In this document: piece after piece, positions 24,237-35,172 of the stretch
Layout of the letters: each line of letters starts with the position of its first letter
How positions within the stretch are numbered: the first letter of the stretch is position 1
DNA from: Schistocerca nitens
Lineage: Eukaryota > Arthropoda > Insecta > Orthoptera > Acrididae
Length of the DNA: 64,000 bases
Reading direction: 5' to 3'
NCBI RefSeq assembly: GCF_023898315.1
Contig: NC_064618.1
Span: forward strand, 186,735,548-186,799,547
Notes under the pieces: model-generated
Databases searched by the model: none
The model's input: only the letters and a program-made list of their open reading frames with translations
What the model was told of the DNA's origin: nothing
Position numbers and translations under genes: made by a program

Positions 24237-25028
24237 TATGAGGATGGTTGGGAGCATTATCAAGATATTATTGACGTTGTAGGTACGTAACGGTCTAACC
24301 GTTTCTGGCGAATACGTAACTACGAGAGCGAGTTCTAAGATTTCCACTGGATAACATTTAGCGAATTTCCTTTTGACAGTCTTCAGTATCAGTCAATTGT
24401 AACAATACATAAAATATTACCAGAGCAACCGTAACAACTTCAAAGAACCCAATCCTTAGAGCGAAAGAATGATCACACAGAGCAGCAAGTGGCTTGGATC
24501 TCCGGAGTAGATTGGCTGAAAGCGATCAGTGATTTCCCCGTGAGACTACCCTCCAATATTTTCTTTGTAGCAGTCAATCATAAATTTATTTTGATGACAT
24601 TATAGCATTATTCGATTTAACTTTCACGGACATATACTTTAACTTATGGGAAGGCACATAATGCGTACAAACAAAGGTGAAGGCATTACTACTATAATTT
24701 AAGAATGATACCACGCCCCGCCTTCACTCTCCCATTCTGAATACATCCTTAATAAGTACGCATTTCCTTTATGGGTTCCTCCCAGTCAGCTCCAATGGAT
24801 GGGCAGAGGAGTTTTCGCAAATGGTTCACGCGATTGGCCAGTGTTAAATGATTTATGTCACATATTTTTTTGAGTGGTATCGTTACCTAGATGTCACTTG
24901 ATCCAAGATGCTAAGCAAACTTCACATTTCCACTAGCATTATTACTAATCTCGCTCTAGGAAAAGGAACAACATACAGATTAATTATGGGGTTCTTAAGA
25001 GATTGTTACCAGCAGTTTACCAGGTATT
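24237..25028. other. No recognisable gene
   Basis: No motif or repeat was identified. Confidence 0.4.
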
Positions 25029-25149
25029 TCGAAATGTACATCGGAGTTTTAAGGCTTTGTAGCATTTTTTACATTGAACTTACTATTATAAATAATACAT
25101 GAAATGAAAGAGATACTCAAACAATTTTTCTTAAACGTGTTAAATGTTC

Positions 25150-26400
25150 GACCCATTCGTCTTACGTCACACATCGGGTCGACAGGCGAATTCTTCCCGA
25201 TCAGAGTGTCTCGAGTAACTTGCTGAAGCAAGTATTTGAATCCCGCTTCTTAAGGTGGGCTAGATAAGCTGGTAGTTGAGGCACGTAAGCGGGATCACTT
25301 ACAAACCCCCAAGGGTAAAAATCACTTGGTGTCAGATCGGGTGGATGTGGAGACCACAAGAAACAAGCTCTGTCTTCCGGCTCGTTGCTGCCAGTGCAAT
25401 GGTCGTGTACAACGCCGTTTAACAAACGCATGTCCGCAGCTCGTGGTCGTGCGGTAGCGTTCTCGCTTCCCGCGCACGGGTTCCCGGGTTCGATTCCCGC
25501 CGGGGTCAGGGATTTTCTCTGCCTCGTGATGACTGGGTGTTGTGTGCTGTCCGTAGGTTAGTTAGGTTTAAGTAGTTCTAAGTTCTAGAGGACTGATGAC
25601 CATAGATGTTAAGTCCCATAGTGCTCAGAGCCATTTGAACCAACAAACGCATACTGAGCTGAGCCATTGAGACAGCGCATCATATTACTGACAAAGAAGT
25701 TCTGTATTTCGCTTTTTTTCCTACTCATGAAAGAGCCATAGTTCTAGATCATTAAGATATTAAACACCGGTTACAGATCCTTCACCGAAAAGGAAATACC
25801 CGAACACTTTTCAGCACATTATGGCACAAAAAACATTAAAATTAAGGGAGTATCGTCGCAACTATCCCATCTCGTCGGTATTTTCTGGTCCTTAGTTGCA
25901 CGTATTATATGTCTTCACATTTTCGCTTACATGAAATGTCGATTAATCACTGTAGATGACACGATATAGAAAATTTTCTTCGTCATGCAGCAGCATTTCC
26001 TTTGCATAAATGGCACATAAACCTTAGTCCGTAAACTTAAGATCTCGTAGCAACTGCAAACGATATGGGTATAGTGGTAAGCGTCCCAGAAAAGTCTCTG
26101 CACAGACTTTACTGCCTAATTCGCGACTAGTCTTTTGAATTGATTTCTTGTAAGTACGACTGAAATACTCTCTCACTCGTAAAATACGTTCTTCAGTCAG
26201 TGTTGGTCCTCCCGTACTCTTCCCTCTGCAAAGGTAGTCGGTGTCTTCAAACTGATGATACAACCCATGAATGTTACTACCACTTGGACGATTCCTGTGG
26301 GACTTAATACGAAACGCACGTTGCACTGTAACAACAGATTCAGTCCTTGCAAACTGCAAAATATAGAGTTTTGTTCAATAGTCGCCATTTTTGCTACTAG
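25150..26400 (-). pseudogene. Mariner/DUF4817-type transposase, broken and interrupted
   Basis: The N-terminal block (about 26359-26024) contains VTVQRAFRIKSHRNRPSG, YHQFEDT, GGPTLTEERILRVREYF and KKSIQKTSRELGSKV. This is the paired HTH layout of insect DUF4817-type mariner transposases. The C-terminal block (25431-25201) has PHPPDLTPSDFYPWGFV, carrying the third catalytic aspartate region, and a PQLPA..AHLKKR tail. The SINE lies between the two blocks, and the first and second catalytic D segments are not recognisable. Confidence 0.7.
25432..25641 (+). mobile_element. tRNA-derived SINE (family A/B head) with 11 bp target duplication
   Basis: The head has 'gctcgtggtcgtgcggtagc' (A box) and 'cccgggttcgattcccgccg' (B box). 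The body has 'gtccgtaggttagttaggtt', and the tail is 'gtgctcagagccatttgaac'. The direct repeat aacaaacgcat at 25421-25431 and 25642-25652 flanks it. The insertion is in the mariner-like element, so it is the younger event. Confidence 0.95.
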
Positions 26401-26549
26401 AGCTTTCTGGCGGAAGACAAAAGAAACAGTGTATGCGCATTTACACAGGAATAAAAACAAACACAGTTGAGTACTATTTCATTTGTTGTATTATTTATAA
26501 TCGTAAGCTGAGTGCGACAAAGCCTTAAAACCCCTATGTTCATTTGAAA

Positions 26550-27545
26550 ATTCGTCGTATAGTGATAACGAAAAACTGAGCAGATGAAAATAATATTTTT
26601 AAAGTAGGAGTGGCGTGGCATTCGTTGTATCACCCACCACAGTAGAGTACCATACGTATTACCGACAACAAACTAAGACGCCAAAGTAACGGGTGCAGGT
26701 CACATGACGTCTGTAGTATTGCGCGATTTACATAGATTAATTTAGGACGAAATAAAATCGGTAACTTTTTCCGTAGAAGTGAGTAATAGAGCAGTGGGCT
26801 TACAGGCATAAATCGCTGATATCAGCATGAGGATTCTTGGAATTGATGCAGCCAGCTTGAGCATTCATATTATCACTGACACCATCATCCAGTTCGCAGT
26901 GTTATATTTTCGCTGAAATTCCCTCTCCCACCCCTTTGGCCCACCTACCACATTACCAGGCCCATTCGTGGAGGGAGGCGAGACGCGGTGATCTCTCTCG
27001 CTCTCTCTTTCTCTCTCTCTTTCTCTCTCTCTCTTGCACTCTCTAAGGTATGTGTGTTGATCACACTTCTATTGTTCCATCACAGTTGCTGACAGGTGCT
27101 AGACCTACATTCACACACTTAGATCCATCAGCAATTTGATTATATATGGAGATATTCTACTGTGGTTAGGAGTGCAGTGGCAGTCGTATTGGATTACGTG
27201 CTGTAGTATACTAATCTCATATTAATGTTCATCTCTTATGGCAACACTGATGTACTGAGTAACACTATTTGTACAACGTCGGATGCAGTATATCATTATC
27301 AGATTTCCTACATCTTATTCTAAGTGTTATAATGGTGCTATGATACATGACAGTACACTATTTTACATGATATCTTGGATACGTAAGAGATTTGGGAGTA
27401 CATACTAATTTTATAAAATAACAAATATCCTGATAAATATCTACTCCCAGGAGAACAATAATATGGATGATGGAATTATACACGTACTGCAGCTTGTATA
27501 AAAATATTAGTGTGTTACATCTTTTGTTAGTTTTATCTCAAAATT

Positions 27546-27600
<55 letters not shown>

Positions 27601-27859
27601 GTTCTGATAGCAATAACACTGATCATGTATATCACGCATTAAAATGCGAGGGGGGCAAAAACAAAAATAAATAAATAAATAAAATAAAAAACGGGATAAC
27701 ATTTCCGTGGACGGAACTTGCGCATCACGCATTTCTGACGGTAGGTGTGTGTAGCGCAACTCATTGCCAGTTCAGTGCTGTCTGTGTTGTCGACCTAGCT
27801 TGTTCTATTCATCTGCAGTGATTGTCTTTGGTAGCGCTATTTTGTGCTTGTTTCTGTAT
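26550..27859. other. No gene; (CT)n near 26995-27035 and (CA)n at 27549-27598
   Basis: A CT-rich simple repeat and a 50 bp CA microsatellite are the only structured sequences. Confidence 0.5.
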
Positions 27860-27865
27860 CTGTCA

Positions 27866-28500
27866 TGGCAAGTTTAAGTGAACGACGTGTAGCTTTGAAA
27901 TCTTGTTTTCAACGCGGTAAAAGTGCTGCTGAAACTATTTTAATGCTGCAAACAGCTTTTCAAGATGAGACTATGGGATAAACTAAAGTCTATGTGTGGT
28001 TTGCTCGATTTAAAAATGGCGACATGCCGATCGATAACAAACATCGTTCTGGACACCCATCAGCTGCCCGAATGGATGAAAATATTGAAAAAACTCGAGA
28101 GCGTATCTTCGCAGGACTTCGACAGAGCAGTAATCAACTGTCAGAGATTAGTGAGTAATCTTGGAGTTCAGTTCAGTGAATTTTAAAACAAGATTTGGGC
28201 AGACAGGAGACTGGTTCTTCTACCACGATAATGCACCTGCACACACAGCCATATTAGTAGACAGTTTTTGGCTAGAAACGGCGTGATTCCGTTCCCTCAC
28301 GCACCTTAATCGCCTTACCTGGCTCCGGGCGACTTTTTCGTATTTTCATGAATGAAAACGTGCATGAAAGGACACCAATTTGAAAAGAAGTGAAGAAAAA
28401 ACCAGGGAGGAGCTGTCGGCCATTTCTAAAGGTGACAAAAAAGAAAAAAATTCGAATACTGGAAGCAGCTTCTAATATACAAATTTGCATCATCATTAAA
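27866..28500 (+). pseudogene. Mariner transposase, internally deleted
   Basis: The frame opens with ATG at 27866 and gives SERRVALKSCFQRGKSAAET, then VYVWFARFKNGDMPID, NKHRSGHPSAARMDENIEK, the mariner N-terminal HTH and linker. After about 28150 it jumps to FFYHDNAPAHTA (second catalytic D) and LARNGVIPFPHAPYRLTW (the region before the third D). The first catalytic D block is deleted. A stop after the HTH (MG*TK) and later frame changes show it is dead. The C-terminal 'EELSAISKGDKKE..' block matches the usual end of mariner proteins. No TIRs were identified. Confidence 0.8.
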
Positions 28501-29940
28501 GTTAATTATAATGAATGCTCTGTAATAAATGTCGCTGCACTGATGGTACCAAGCTACGGTTTCAATGAAATTCACACAAACACTTAAAGTAAATAGTGCA
28601 GCTTTCTATGTAGGTAACATTTATAGTTATGTTTGCTTAGGGTTTCAGTAATGCTGCAGTGTGGTCATCACATTTGCCAGAGAGCAGTTATCATTACTTC
28701 ATGTTGTTGTGCATGGTATATATGATATACATTATAGATATTATTTTCCAACAAATAATAGGACTTTCTACAATACATGGATTTTAACATAAAAACATTA
28801 CATTTCTATCATTTTTGTATCCATCGTATGAGAAATCTCATGAGCCAAAATCACAGCATGACTGTTCCAGCAGTTTCAAATTTAACTCAACAGCCATTGG
28901 CTCGTACATGTCAACACACATTTTCAGTCTGAGTGCAGGGAGTCAGGAGCATCTCCCATCCTCAATATTATACTAATCGTATTCCAGTAAAAAGTCATTA
29001 AACCACTTCACTTTCTCCACGTCCTTCTCAAAGACATGTCACTCGGCTTAGCGTACACCACTCAGTGCTACCTCAAATGGCACACCATCTGAGTCCATAT
29101 TGAGCTGATGGTGATTATCGATCAACCGTTTTGCAGAACTTACGTCCAGCTCATAGTGGGGCATTGTCAACTCCGGAATGAAATCACCATAAGCAATTAC
29201 ATATATCTGAACGCCAACCAACATCTCAAAAATTCCGTTGCAACAAATCGATTGTCTGTATTGTGGAATCCTTGGCATTCAAAGAGGTTTCTGGAAAGAG
29301 AAGAAAAATGTAGCAGTGAAAAATCTCAGGCTGCAAAAAGTTCTGTTACTAGGCAGGAGATAATTATGGTTTTCGCCCTTACCTTCAGTAAGCTGCCCAA
29401 CAAATTACTGAACAGTTGCTAACAACTCTGAGTAAGACTGATGTGGTTTATAGTGAAAGAGTACTTCCTAGTTACAGATTAAGTTATAAAGCCAGTGGGG
29501 TGTACCCCCCTCACCCCCCACCGCAACTACCACCTGTATCCCTAGATCAGTCATTCTGGATGCTGACATCTTGCATCACCCACTGCTACGCGTTGGAAAA
29601 AGAGTTGTTTTTTCAGGAAATAATATTTTGTAGTTGTATATACATTGACATACATTTGCATCTCATACTGCAGTATTTCTTTTTCTGCAAATAGATGCTT
29701 CCTGCATACTACGAAGTCACCTTGTATCCGTTTAGTACTTATGTAGGTGACAGAATACAACTTTGCTGCTGATTGTGGATAAACAACGTCCCTTGATTCA
29801 ATTACTACAGTCACAGGCAGTATCTCCCAGTTGATAAAGGGCATTTTTGCCTGTATCCCAGCAATCTTTTCATGATAAATAGCTTTGAGATAATCATAAT
29901 AAACTATAAGCTAGTTTCTCATCGTTCATAAAATATCCTA
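28501..29940. other. No recognisable gene
   Basis: Short frames only; nothing to assign. Confidence 0.4.
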
Positions 29941-30205
29941 GAACGAAATTTTCACTCTACATCGGAGTGTGCGCTGATATGAAGCTTCCTGGCAGATTAA
30001 AACTGTGTGCCGGACAGAGACTCGAACTCGGGACCTTTGCCTTTCGGGGGCAAGTGCTCTACCAACTCAGCTACCCAAGCACGACTCCCGCCCCGTCCTC
30101 ACAGCATTAACTCCGTCAGTACCTCGTCCCCTACCTTCCAAAATTCACAGAAGCTCTCCTGCGAACCTTGCAGAACTTGCTCTCCTGGAAGAAAGGACAT
30201 TCTGA
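29941..30205 (-). mobile_element. tRNA-derived SINE (family C), minus strand
   Basis: On the minus strand it carries 'gggtagctgagttggtagag' (A box) and 'cccgagttcgagtctctgtc' (B box). The 3' end is 'ttaatctgccaggaagcttc', then 'cagcgcacactccgatgtag' and 'gtgaaaatttcg'. It is better preserved than the plus-strand copy at 23445-23700. Confidence 0.9.
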
Positions 30206-30791
30206 TTTCACAGGCTGTGCTGTGATGTTATTTTCAATGCTGTCAAAATATCTTACTGCATCACTGTATGATGTCCGTTCAGAGTAATTAGACATATGTA
30301 TGGCGTATGTATGGTTATATGCTGCGCGTGTACAGCATATATGCGATGTAATTCCAGCGTAACTGTGTCATATTTCAGCAGTGGCTGTGGTGTATGTAGT
30401 GTAACTGCAGCATAATTGTGGCACAAGAGGCTAATTACAGTGTTATGTCATACAAGGCGTAACTGTGGCGTAGATGCAGCGTGGCGTTGCGTTGGAGTTA
30501 GGGCAAGAGGTCTATGCGTGTCAAGTACGTATCCTGCTTGAAGTAGCGTCTGAAACCTACGCTGGCAAGAGCAGCTAAGAATTCCCAGTACTCACATGGT
30601 GGCTGTCTTGAATCAAATCGATTCTATGGTAAGTAATAAAAGTTTGTTACACTTATTTGTTCGAATGATCCTAATCATATTAAAGGCAGTCAGAACTTTT
30701 TATGGTTGCCCACACCTGACGTCAGTACCTTATGTACATGTTGATGCAGTATCCTTATTTGATGGCACTGTGAAGAAAAAGTATATATATA
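30206..30791. other. No gene; imperfect short repeats
   Basis: The part 30290-30500 is built from variants of 'gtaactgtg', 'gcgta' and 'tatggcgtatgtatgg', a degenerate low-complexity region. No coding signal. Confidence 0.4.
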
Positions 30792-32353
30792 CGGGGTGTT
30801 ACAGAAAGGTACGGCCAAACTTTCAGGAAACATTCCTCACACACAAAGAAAGAAAATAAGTTATGTGGACTTGTGTCCGGAACGCTTACTTTCCATGTTA
30901 GAGCTCATTTTATTACTTCTCTTCAAATCACATTAATCATGGAATGGAAGCACACAGAAACAGAACGTACCAGCGTGACTTCAAACACTTTGTTACAGGA
31001 AATGTTCAAAATCTCTTCCGTTAGCGAGGATACATGCATCCACACTCCGTCGCATGGAATCCCTGATGCTCTGATGCAGCCCTGGAGAATGGCGTATTGT
31101 ATCACAGCCGTCCACAATACGAGCACAGAGTCTCTACATTTGGTACCGGGGCAAGAGCTTTCAAATGCCGCCATAAATTAAAGTCAAGAGTTTTCAGGTC
31201 AGGAGAGCGTGGAGGCCATGGAATTGGTCCGCCTCTACCAATCCATCGGTCACCGAATCTGTCGTTCAGAAGCGTACGAACACTTCGACTGAAATGTCCA
31301 GGAACTCCATCGTGCATGAACCACATGTTGTGTCGTACTTGTAAAGTCACATGTTCTAGCAGCACAGGTAGAGTATCCCGTATGAAATCGTGATAACGTG
31401 CTCCATTGAGCGTAGGTGGAAGAACATGGGGCCCAATCAAGACATCACCAACAATGCCTGCCCAAACGTTCACAGAAAATCTGTGTTGATGACGTGATTG
31501 AACAATTGCGTGCGGATTCTCGTCAGCCCACACATGTTGATTGTGAAAATTTACTATTTGATCACGTGGGAAAGAAGCCTCATCCGTAAAGACAACATTT
31601 GCACTGAAATGAGGATTGGCACATTGTTGGATGAACCATTCGCAGAAGTGTACACGTGGAGGCCAATCAGCTGCTGATAGTGCCTGCACACGCTGTACAT
31701 GGTACGGAAACAACTGGTTCTCCCGTAGCACTCTCCATACAGTGACGTGGTCTAAGTTACCTTGTACAGGAACAACTTCTCTGACGCTGACACGAGGGTC
31801 ATCGTCAACTGCACGAAGAATTTCCTCGTCCATTGCAGGTGTCCTCGTCGTTCTAGGTCTTCCCCAGCCGCGAGTCATAGGCTGGAATGTTCCGTGCTCC
31901 CTAAGACGCCGATCAATTGCTTCGAACGTCTTCCTGTCGGGACACCTTCGTTCTGGAAATCTGTCTCGATACAAACGTACCGCGCCACGGCTATTGATCC
32001 GTGCTAATCCATACATCAAATGGGCATCTGCCAACTCCGCATTTGTAAACATTGCACTGACTGCAAAACCACGTTCGTGATGAACACTAACCTGTTGATG
32101 CTACGTATTGATGTGCTTGATGCTAGTACTGTAGAGCAATGAGTCGCATGTCAACACAAGCACCGAAGTCAACATTACCTTCCTTCAATTGGGCCAACTG
32201 GCGGTGAATCGAGGAAGTACAATACATACTGACGAAACTAAAATGAGCTCTAACATGAAGATTATGCGTTTCCGGACACATTTCCACATAACATATTTTC
32301 TTTATTTGTGTGTGAGGAACGTTTCCTGAAAGTTTGGCCGTACCTTTTTGTAA

Positions 32354-32358
<5 letters not shown>
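30792..32358 (-). mobile_element. DD41D mariner-like element with ~130 bp inverted repeats
   Basis: The ends match in inverted orientation. The left end begins 'ggggtgttacagaaaggtac' and the right end, in reverse complement, begins 'gatgttacaaaaaggtac'. Both continue through 'ggccaaactttcaggaaac' and a 'gtgtccgga' block. Both ends abut TA runs, the target of this superfamily. The element carries one transposase on the minus strand. A deletion derivative of the same family is at 58664-59574. Confidence 0.9.
31102..32052 (-). CDS. DD41D mariner-like transposase, C-terminus frameshifted
   Basis: It starts at an ATG (32052) and runs 316 residues. An HTH region (RLREHGTFQPM, GRPRTTRTPAMDEE, VDHVTVWRVLRENQL) is followed by the catalytic core: VVFTDEASF (first D), WFMHDGVPGHFS (second D) and PPRSPDLKTLDFNLW (third D), with 41 residues between the last two aspartates. 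It would cut and paste the element in the nucleus at TA sites. The expected C-terminal end, seen in the copy at 59 kb as RRVDACILANGGHFEHFL, lies in another frame at about 31080-30985. A frameshift near 31105 has therefore replaced the tail. It is near-intact but probably inactive. Confidence 0.85.
   Translation of the reverse strand: MFTNAELADAHLMYGLARINSRGAVRLYRDRFPERRCPDRKTFEAIDRRLREHGTFQPMTRGWGRPRTTRTPAMDEEILRAVDDDPRVSVREVVPVQGNLDHVTVWRVLRENQLFPYHVQRVQALSAADWPPRVHFCEWFIQQCANPHFSANVVFTDEASFPRDQIVNFHNQHVWADENPHAIVQSRHQHRFSVNVWAGIVGDVLIGPHVLPPTLNGARYHDFIRDTLPVLLEHVTLQVRHNMWFMHDGVPGHFSRSVRTLLNDRFGDRWIGRGGPIPWPPRSPDLKTLDFNLWRHLKALAPVPNVETLCSYCGRL

Positions 32359-32432
<74 letters not shown>
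32359..32432. repeat. (TA)n microsatellite between two transposons
   Basis: About 37 TA units fill the gap between the DD41D element and the Tc1 element. Both families target TA. Confidence 0.95.
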
Positions 32433-32433
<1 letters not shown>

Positions 32434-33849
32434 TCCTGGAAATTGAAATAAGAACACCGTGAATTCATTGTCCCAGGAAGGGGAAACTTTATTGACACAT
32501 TCCTGGGGTCAGATACATCACATGATCACACTGACAGAACCACAGGCACATAGACACAGGCAACAGAGCATGCACAATGTCGGCACTAGTACAGTGTATA
32601 TTCACCTTTCGCGGCAATGCAGGCTGCTATTCTCCCATGGAGACGATCGTAGAGATGCTGGATGTAGTCCTGTGGAACGGATTGCCATGCCATTTCCACC
32701 TGGCGACTCACTTGGACCAACGTTCGTGCTGGACGTGCAGACCGCGTGAGACGACGCTTCATCCAGTCCCAAACATGCTCAATGGGGGACAGATCCGGAG
32801 ATCTTGCTGGCAGGGGTAGTTGACTTACACCTTCTAGAGCACGTTGGGTGGCACGGGATACATGCGGACGTGCATTGTCCTGTTGGAACAGCAAGTTCCC
32901 TTGCCGGTCTAGGAATGGTAGAACGATGGGTTCGATGACGGTTTGGATGTACCGTGCACTATTCAGTGTCCCCTCGACGATCACCAGTGGTGTACGGCCA
33001 GTGTAGGAGATCGCTCCCCACACCATGATGCCGGGTGTTGGCCCTGTGTGCCTCGGTCGTATGCAGTTCTGATTGTGGCGCTCACCTGCACGGCGCCAAA
33101 CACGCATACGACCATCATTGGCACCAAGGCAGAAGCGACTCTCATCGCTGAAGACGACACGTCTCCATTCGTCCCTCCATTCACGCCTGTCGCGACACCA
33201 GTGGAGGCGGGCTGCACGATGTTGGGGCGTGAGCGGAAGACGGCCTAACGGTGTGCGGGACCGTAGCCCAGCTTCATGGAGACGGTTGCGAATGGTCCTC
33301 GCCGATACCCCAGGAGCAACAGTGTCCCTAATTTGCTGGGAAGTGGCGGTGCGGTCCCCTACGGCACTGCGTAGGATCCTACGGTCTTGGCGTGCATCCG
33401 TTCGTCGCTGCGGTCTGGTCCCAGGTCGACGGGCACGTGCACCTTCCGCCGACCACTGGCGACAACATTGATGTACTGTGGAGACCTCACGCCCCACGTG
33501 TTGAGCAATTCGGCGGTACGTCCACCCGGCCTCCCGCATGCCCACTATACGCCCTCGCTCAAAGTCCGTCAACTGCACATACGGTTCACGTCCACGCTGT
33601 CGCGGCATGCTACCAGTGTTAAAGACTGCGATGGAGCTCCGTATGCCACGGCAAACTGGCTGAGACTGACGGCGGCGGTGCACAAATGCTGCGCAGCTAG
33701 CGCCATTCGACGGCCAACACCGCGGTTCCTGGTGTGTCCGCTGTGCCGTGCGTGTGATCATTGCTTGTACAGTCCTCTCGCAGTGTCCGGAGCAAGTATG
33801 GTGGGTCTGACACACCGGTGTCAATGTGTTCTTTTTTCCATTTCCAGGA

Positions 33850-33850
<1 letters not shown>
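32433..33850 (-). mobile_element. Tc1-like element, structurally complete (1418 bp)
   Basis: The left end 'ctcctggaaattgaaataag' and the reverse complement of the right end 'ctcctggaaatggaaaaaag' form short inverted repeats of about 25 bp with both ends in TA runs. The single transposase gene on the minus strand is open from ATG to stop. Ends, gene and spacing are all consistent with an autonomous copy. Confidence 0.92.
32586..33608 (-). CDS. Tc1-like transposase, open full-length frame (340 aa)
   Basis: The start is taken at the ATG at 33608, giving MPRQRGREPYVQLTD. Upstream the frame only runs into the TA microsatellite. Residues 1-110 carry two HTH units (MREAGWTYRRIAQHVGREVS and QQIRDTVAPGVSARTIRNRL) with GTRPQRR between them, an AT-hook/GRPR-like linker. 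The core has VVFSDESRF (first D), GRMRVWRRAGE, PGIMVWGAISY, LLFQQDNARPHVS (second D) and SPDLSPIEHVWDW (catalytic E). Only 32 residues separate the second D and the E, two fewer than the usual DD34E. The C-terminus HGRIAACIAAKGEYTLY is typical of the family. No stop or frameshift is seen, so it may be active. Confidence 0.93.
   Translation of the reverse strand: MPRQRGREPYVQLTDFERGRIVGMREAGWTYRRIAQHVGREVSTVHQCCRQWSAEGARARRPGTRPQRRTDARQDRRILRSAVGDRTATSQQIRDTVAPGVSARTIRNRLHEAGLRSRTPLGRLPLTPQHRAARLHWCRDRREWRDEWRRVVFSDESRFCLGANDGRMRVWRRAGERHNQNCIRPRHTGPTPGIMVWGAISYTGRTPLVIVEGTLNSARYIQTVIEPIVLPFLDRQGNLLFQQDNARPHVSRATQRALEGVSQLPLPARSPDLSPIEHVWDWMKRRLTRSARPARTLVQVSRQVEMAWQSVPQDYIQHLYDRLHGRIAACIAAKGEYTLY

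Positions 33851-33906
<56 letters not shown>
33851..33906. repeat. (TA)n microsatellite between two transposons
   Basis: About 28 TA units separate the Tc1 element from the foldback element on the right. Confidence 0.95.
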
Positions 33907-33910
<4 letters not shown>

Positions 33911-35172
33911 GAGTCACCTAATGTTACCGCTGGATATATTTCGTAAACCACATCAAATACTGACGAACCGATTCCACAGACCGAACGTGAGGAGAGGGGC
34001 TAGTGTAATTGTTTATTACAAACCATAAAAAAAAATGCACGGAAATATGTTTTTTAAACTTGCCTACGTTTTTTTAAATGGAACCACGTTAGTTTTGTTA
34101 GTACATCTGAACATATAAACAAATACGTTATCAGTGCCGTTTGTTGCATTGTAAAATGTTAATTACATCCGGAGATATTGTAACCTAAAGTTGACGCTTG
34201 AGTACCACTCCTCCGCTGTTCGATCGTGTGTATCGGTGAGCACCGAATTACGTAGGGATCCAAAGGGAACGGTGATGGACATTAGGTACAGAAGTATGTG
34301 GTATCAGCATGATGGTGCACCTGCACATTCCGCAATAAACACTAGGCTGACCCTTCACAGGATGTCCGACGGGCGTTTCATAGGACGTGGAGGACGCATA
34401 AATTGGCCAGCCCGTTCTCCTGATCTTACACCTCTGGACTTCCTTCTGTGGGGTACGTTAAAGGAGAATGTGTATCGTGATGTGCCAAAACCCCAGAGGA
34501 TATGAAACAACGTATTGTGGCAGCCTGCGGCGACATTAGACCAGATGTACTGCGGCGTGTACGACATTCATTACGCCAGAGATTGCAATTGTGTGCAGCA
34601 AATGATGGCCACCACATTGAACATCTATTGGCCTGACATGTCGGGACACACTCTATTCCACTCCGTAATTGAAAACGGAAACCACGTGTGTACGTGTACC
34701 TCTCCCCTCATGGTAATGTACATGTGCGTCACTGAAAAAGACCAATAAAAAGGTGTTACCATGTGGACGTAATGTGCTGTTCCAGTCCCTTCTGTACCTA
34801 AGGTCCATCACCGTTCCCTTTGGATCCCTACGTAATTCGGTGCTCTCCGATACACACGATCGAACAGCGGAGGAGTGGTACTCAAGCGTCAACTTTAGGT
34901 AACAATATCTCCGGATGTAATTAACATTTTACAATGCAACAAACGGCACTGTTTACGTATTTGTTTATATGTTCAGATGTGCTAACAAAACTAACGGGGT
35001 TCCATTTAAAAGAACGTAGTGTTAAAAAACATACTTTCGTGAATTTTTTTATGGTTTGTATTAACCAATTACACTAGCCCCTCTCCTCACGTTCGGTCTG
35101 TGGAATCTATTCGTCAGTATTTGATGTGGTTTACGAAATATATCCAGCGGTAATGTTAGGTGACTCACCCTG
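33907..35172. mobile_element. DD41D-family derivative with 385 bp inverted arms
   Basis: The left arm 33907-34293 is matched in reverse complement by 34789-35172. Both contain the terminal 'gggtgagtcacctaa', 'ccacatcaaatactgacga' and, at the inner end, 'gggatccaaagggaacggtg'. The ends abut TA. Between the arms lies the C-terminal half of a transposase gene. The arms extend into what looks like internal element sequence, so the structure probably arose by an inversion-duplication or end-capture of a shorter-TIR parent. Confidence 0.9.
34290..34640 (+). pseudogene. DD41D transposase C-terminal half
   Basis: WYQHDGAPAHSAINTRL (second catalytic D) and RINWPARSPDLTPLDFLLWG (third D) are spaced 41 residues apart. 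A LKENVYRDVPKPQ tail follows, and then a one-frame shift near 34497 after which the family's C-terminal residues continue. The N-terminal HTH region and the first catalytic D are absent. Non-functional. Confidence 0.85.

Larger units (their letters stand above)
25029..26549 (-). mobile_element. Mariner-like element with ~85-90 bp inverted repeats, split by a SINE
   Basis: The left end (25029-25118) and the right end (26465-26549, reverse complement) share 'gttttaaggctttgt', 'attataaataatac' and 'aatga' blocks in order, defining terminal inverted repeats. The transposase remnant lies between them on the minus strand. A family A SINE (25432-25641) with its own target duplication interrupts it. 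The internal sequence is decayed, so it is not autonomous. Confidence 0.8.

Noticed and set aside
27549-27598. CRISPR-like regular repetition
   Set aside because: It is a plain CA microsatellite; no array of repeats with unique spacers exists in the window.
31616-32080. Plus-strand open frame (154 aa)
   Set aside because: It is antisense to the DD41D transposase, with no motif of its own.
32359-33906. Long Tyr-Ile repeat N-terminus of the open frame extending to 33917
   Set aside because: It is the translation of the (TA)n microsatellite; the real transposase start is the ATG at 33608.
33387-34028. Plus-strand open frame (213 aa)
   Set aside because: It is antisense to the Tc1 transposase and then runs through the TA repeat.
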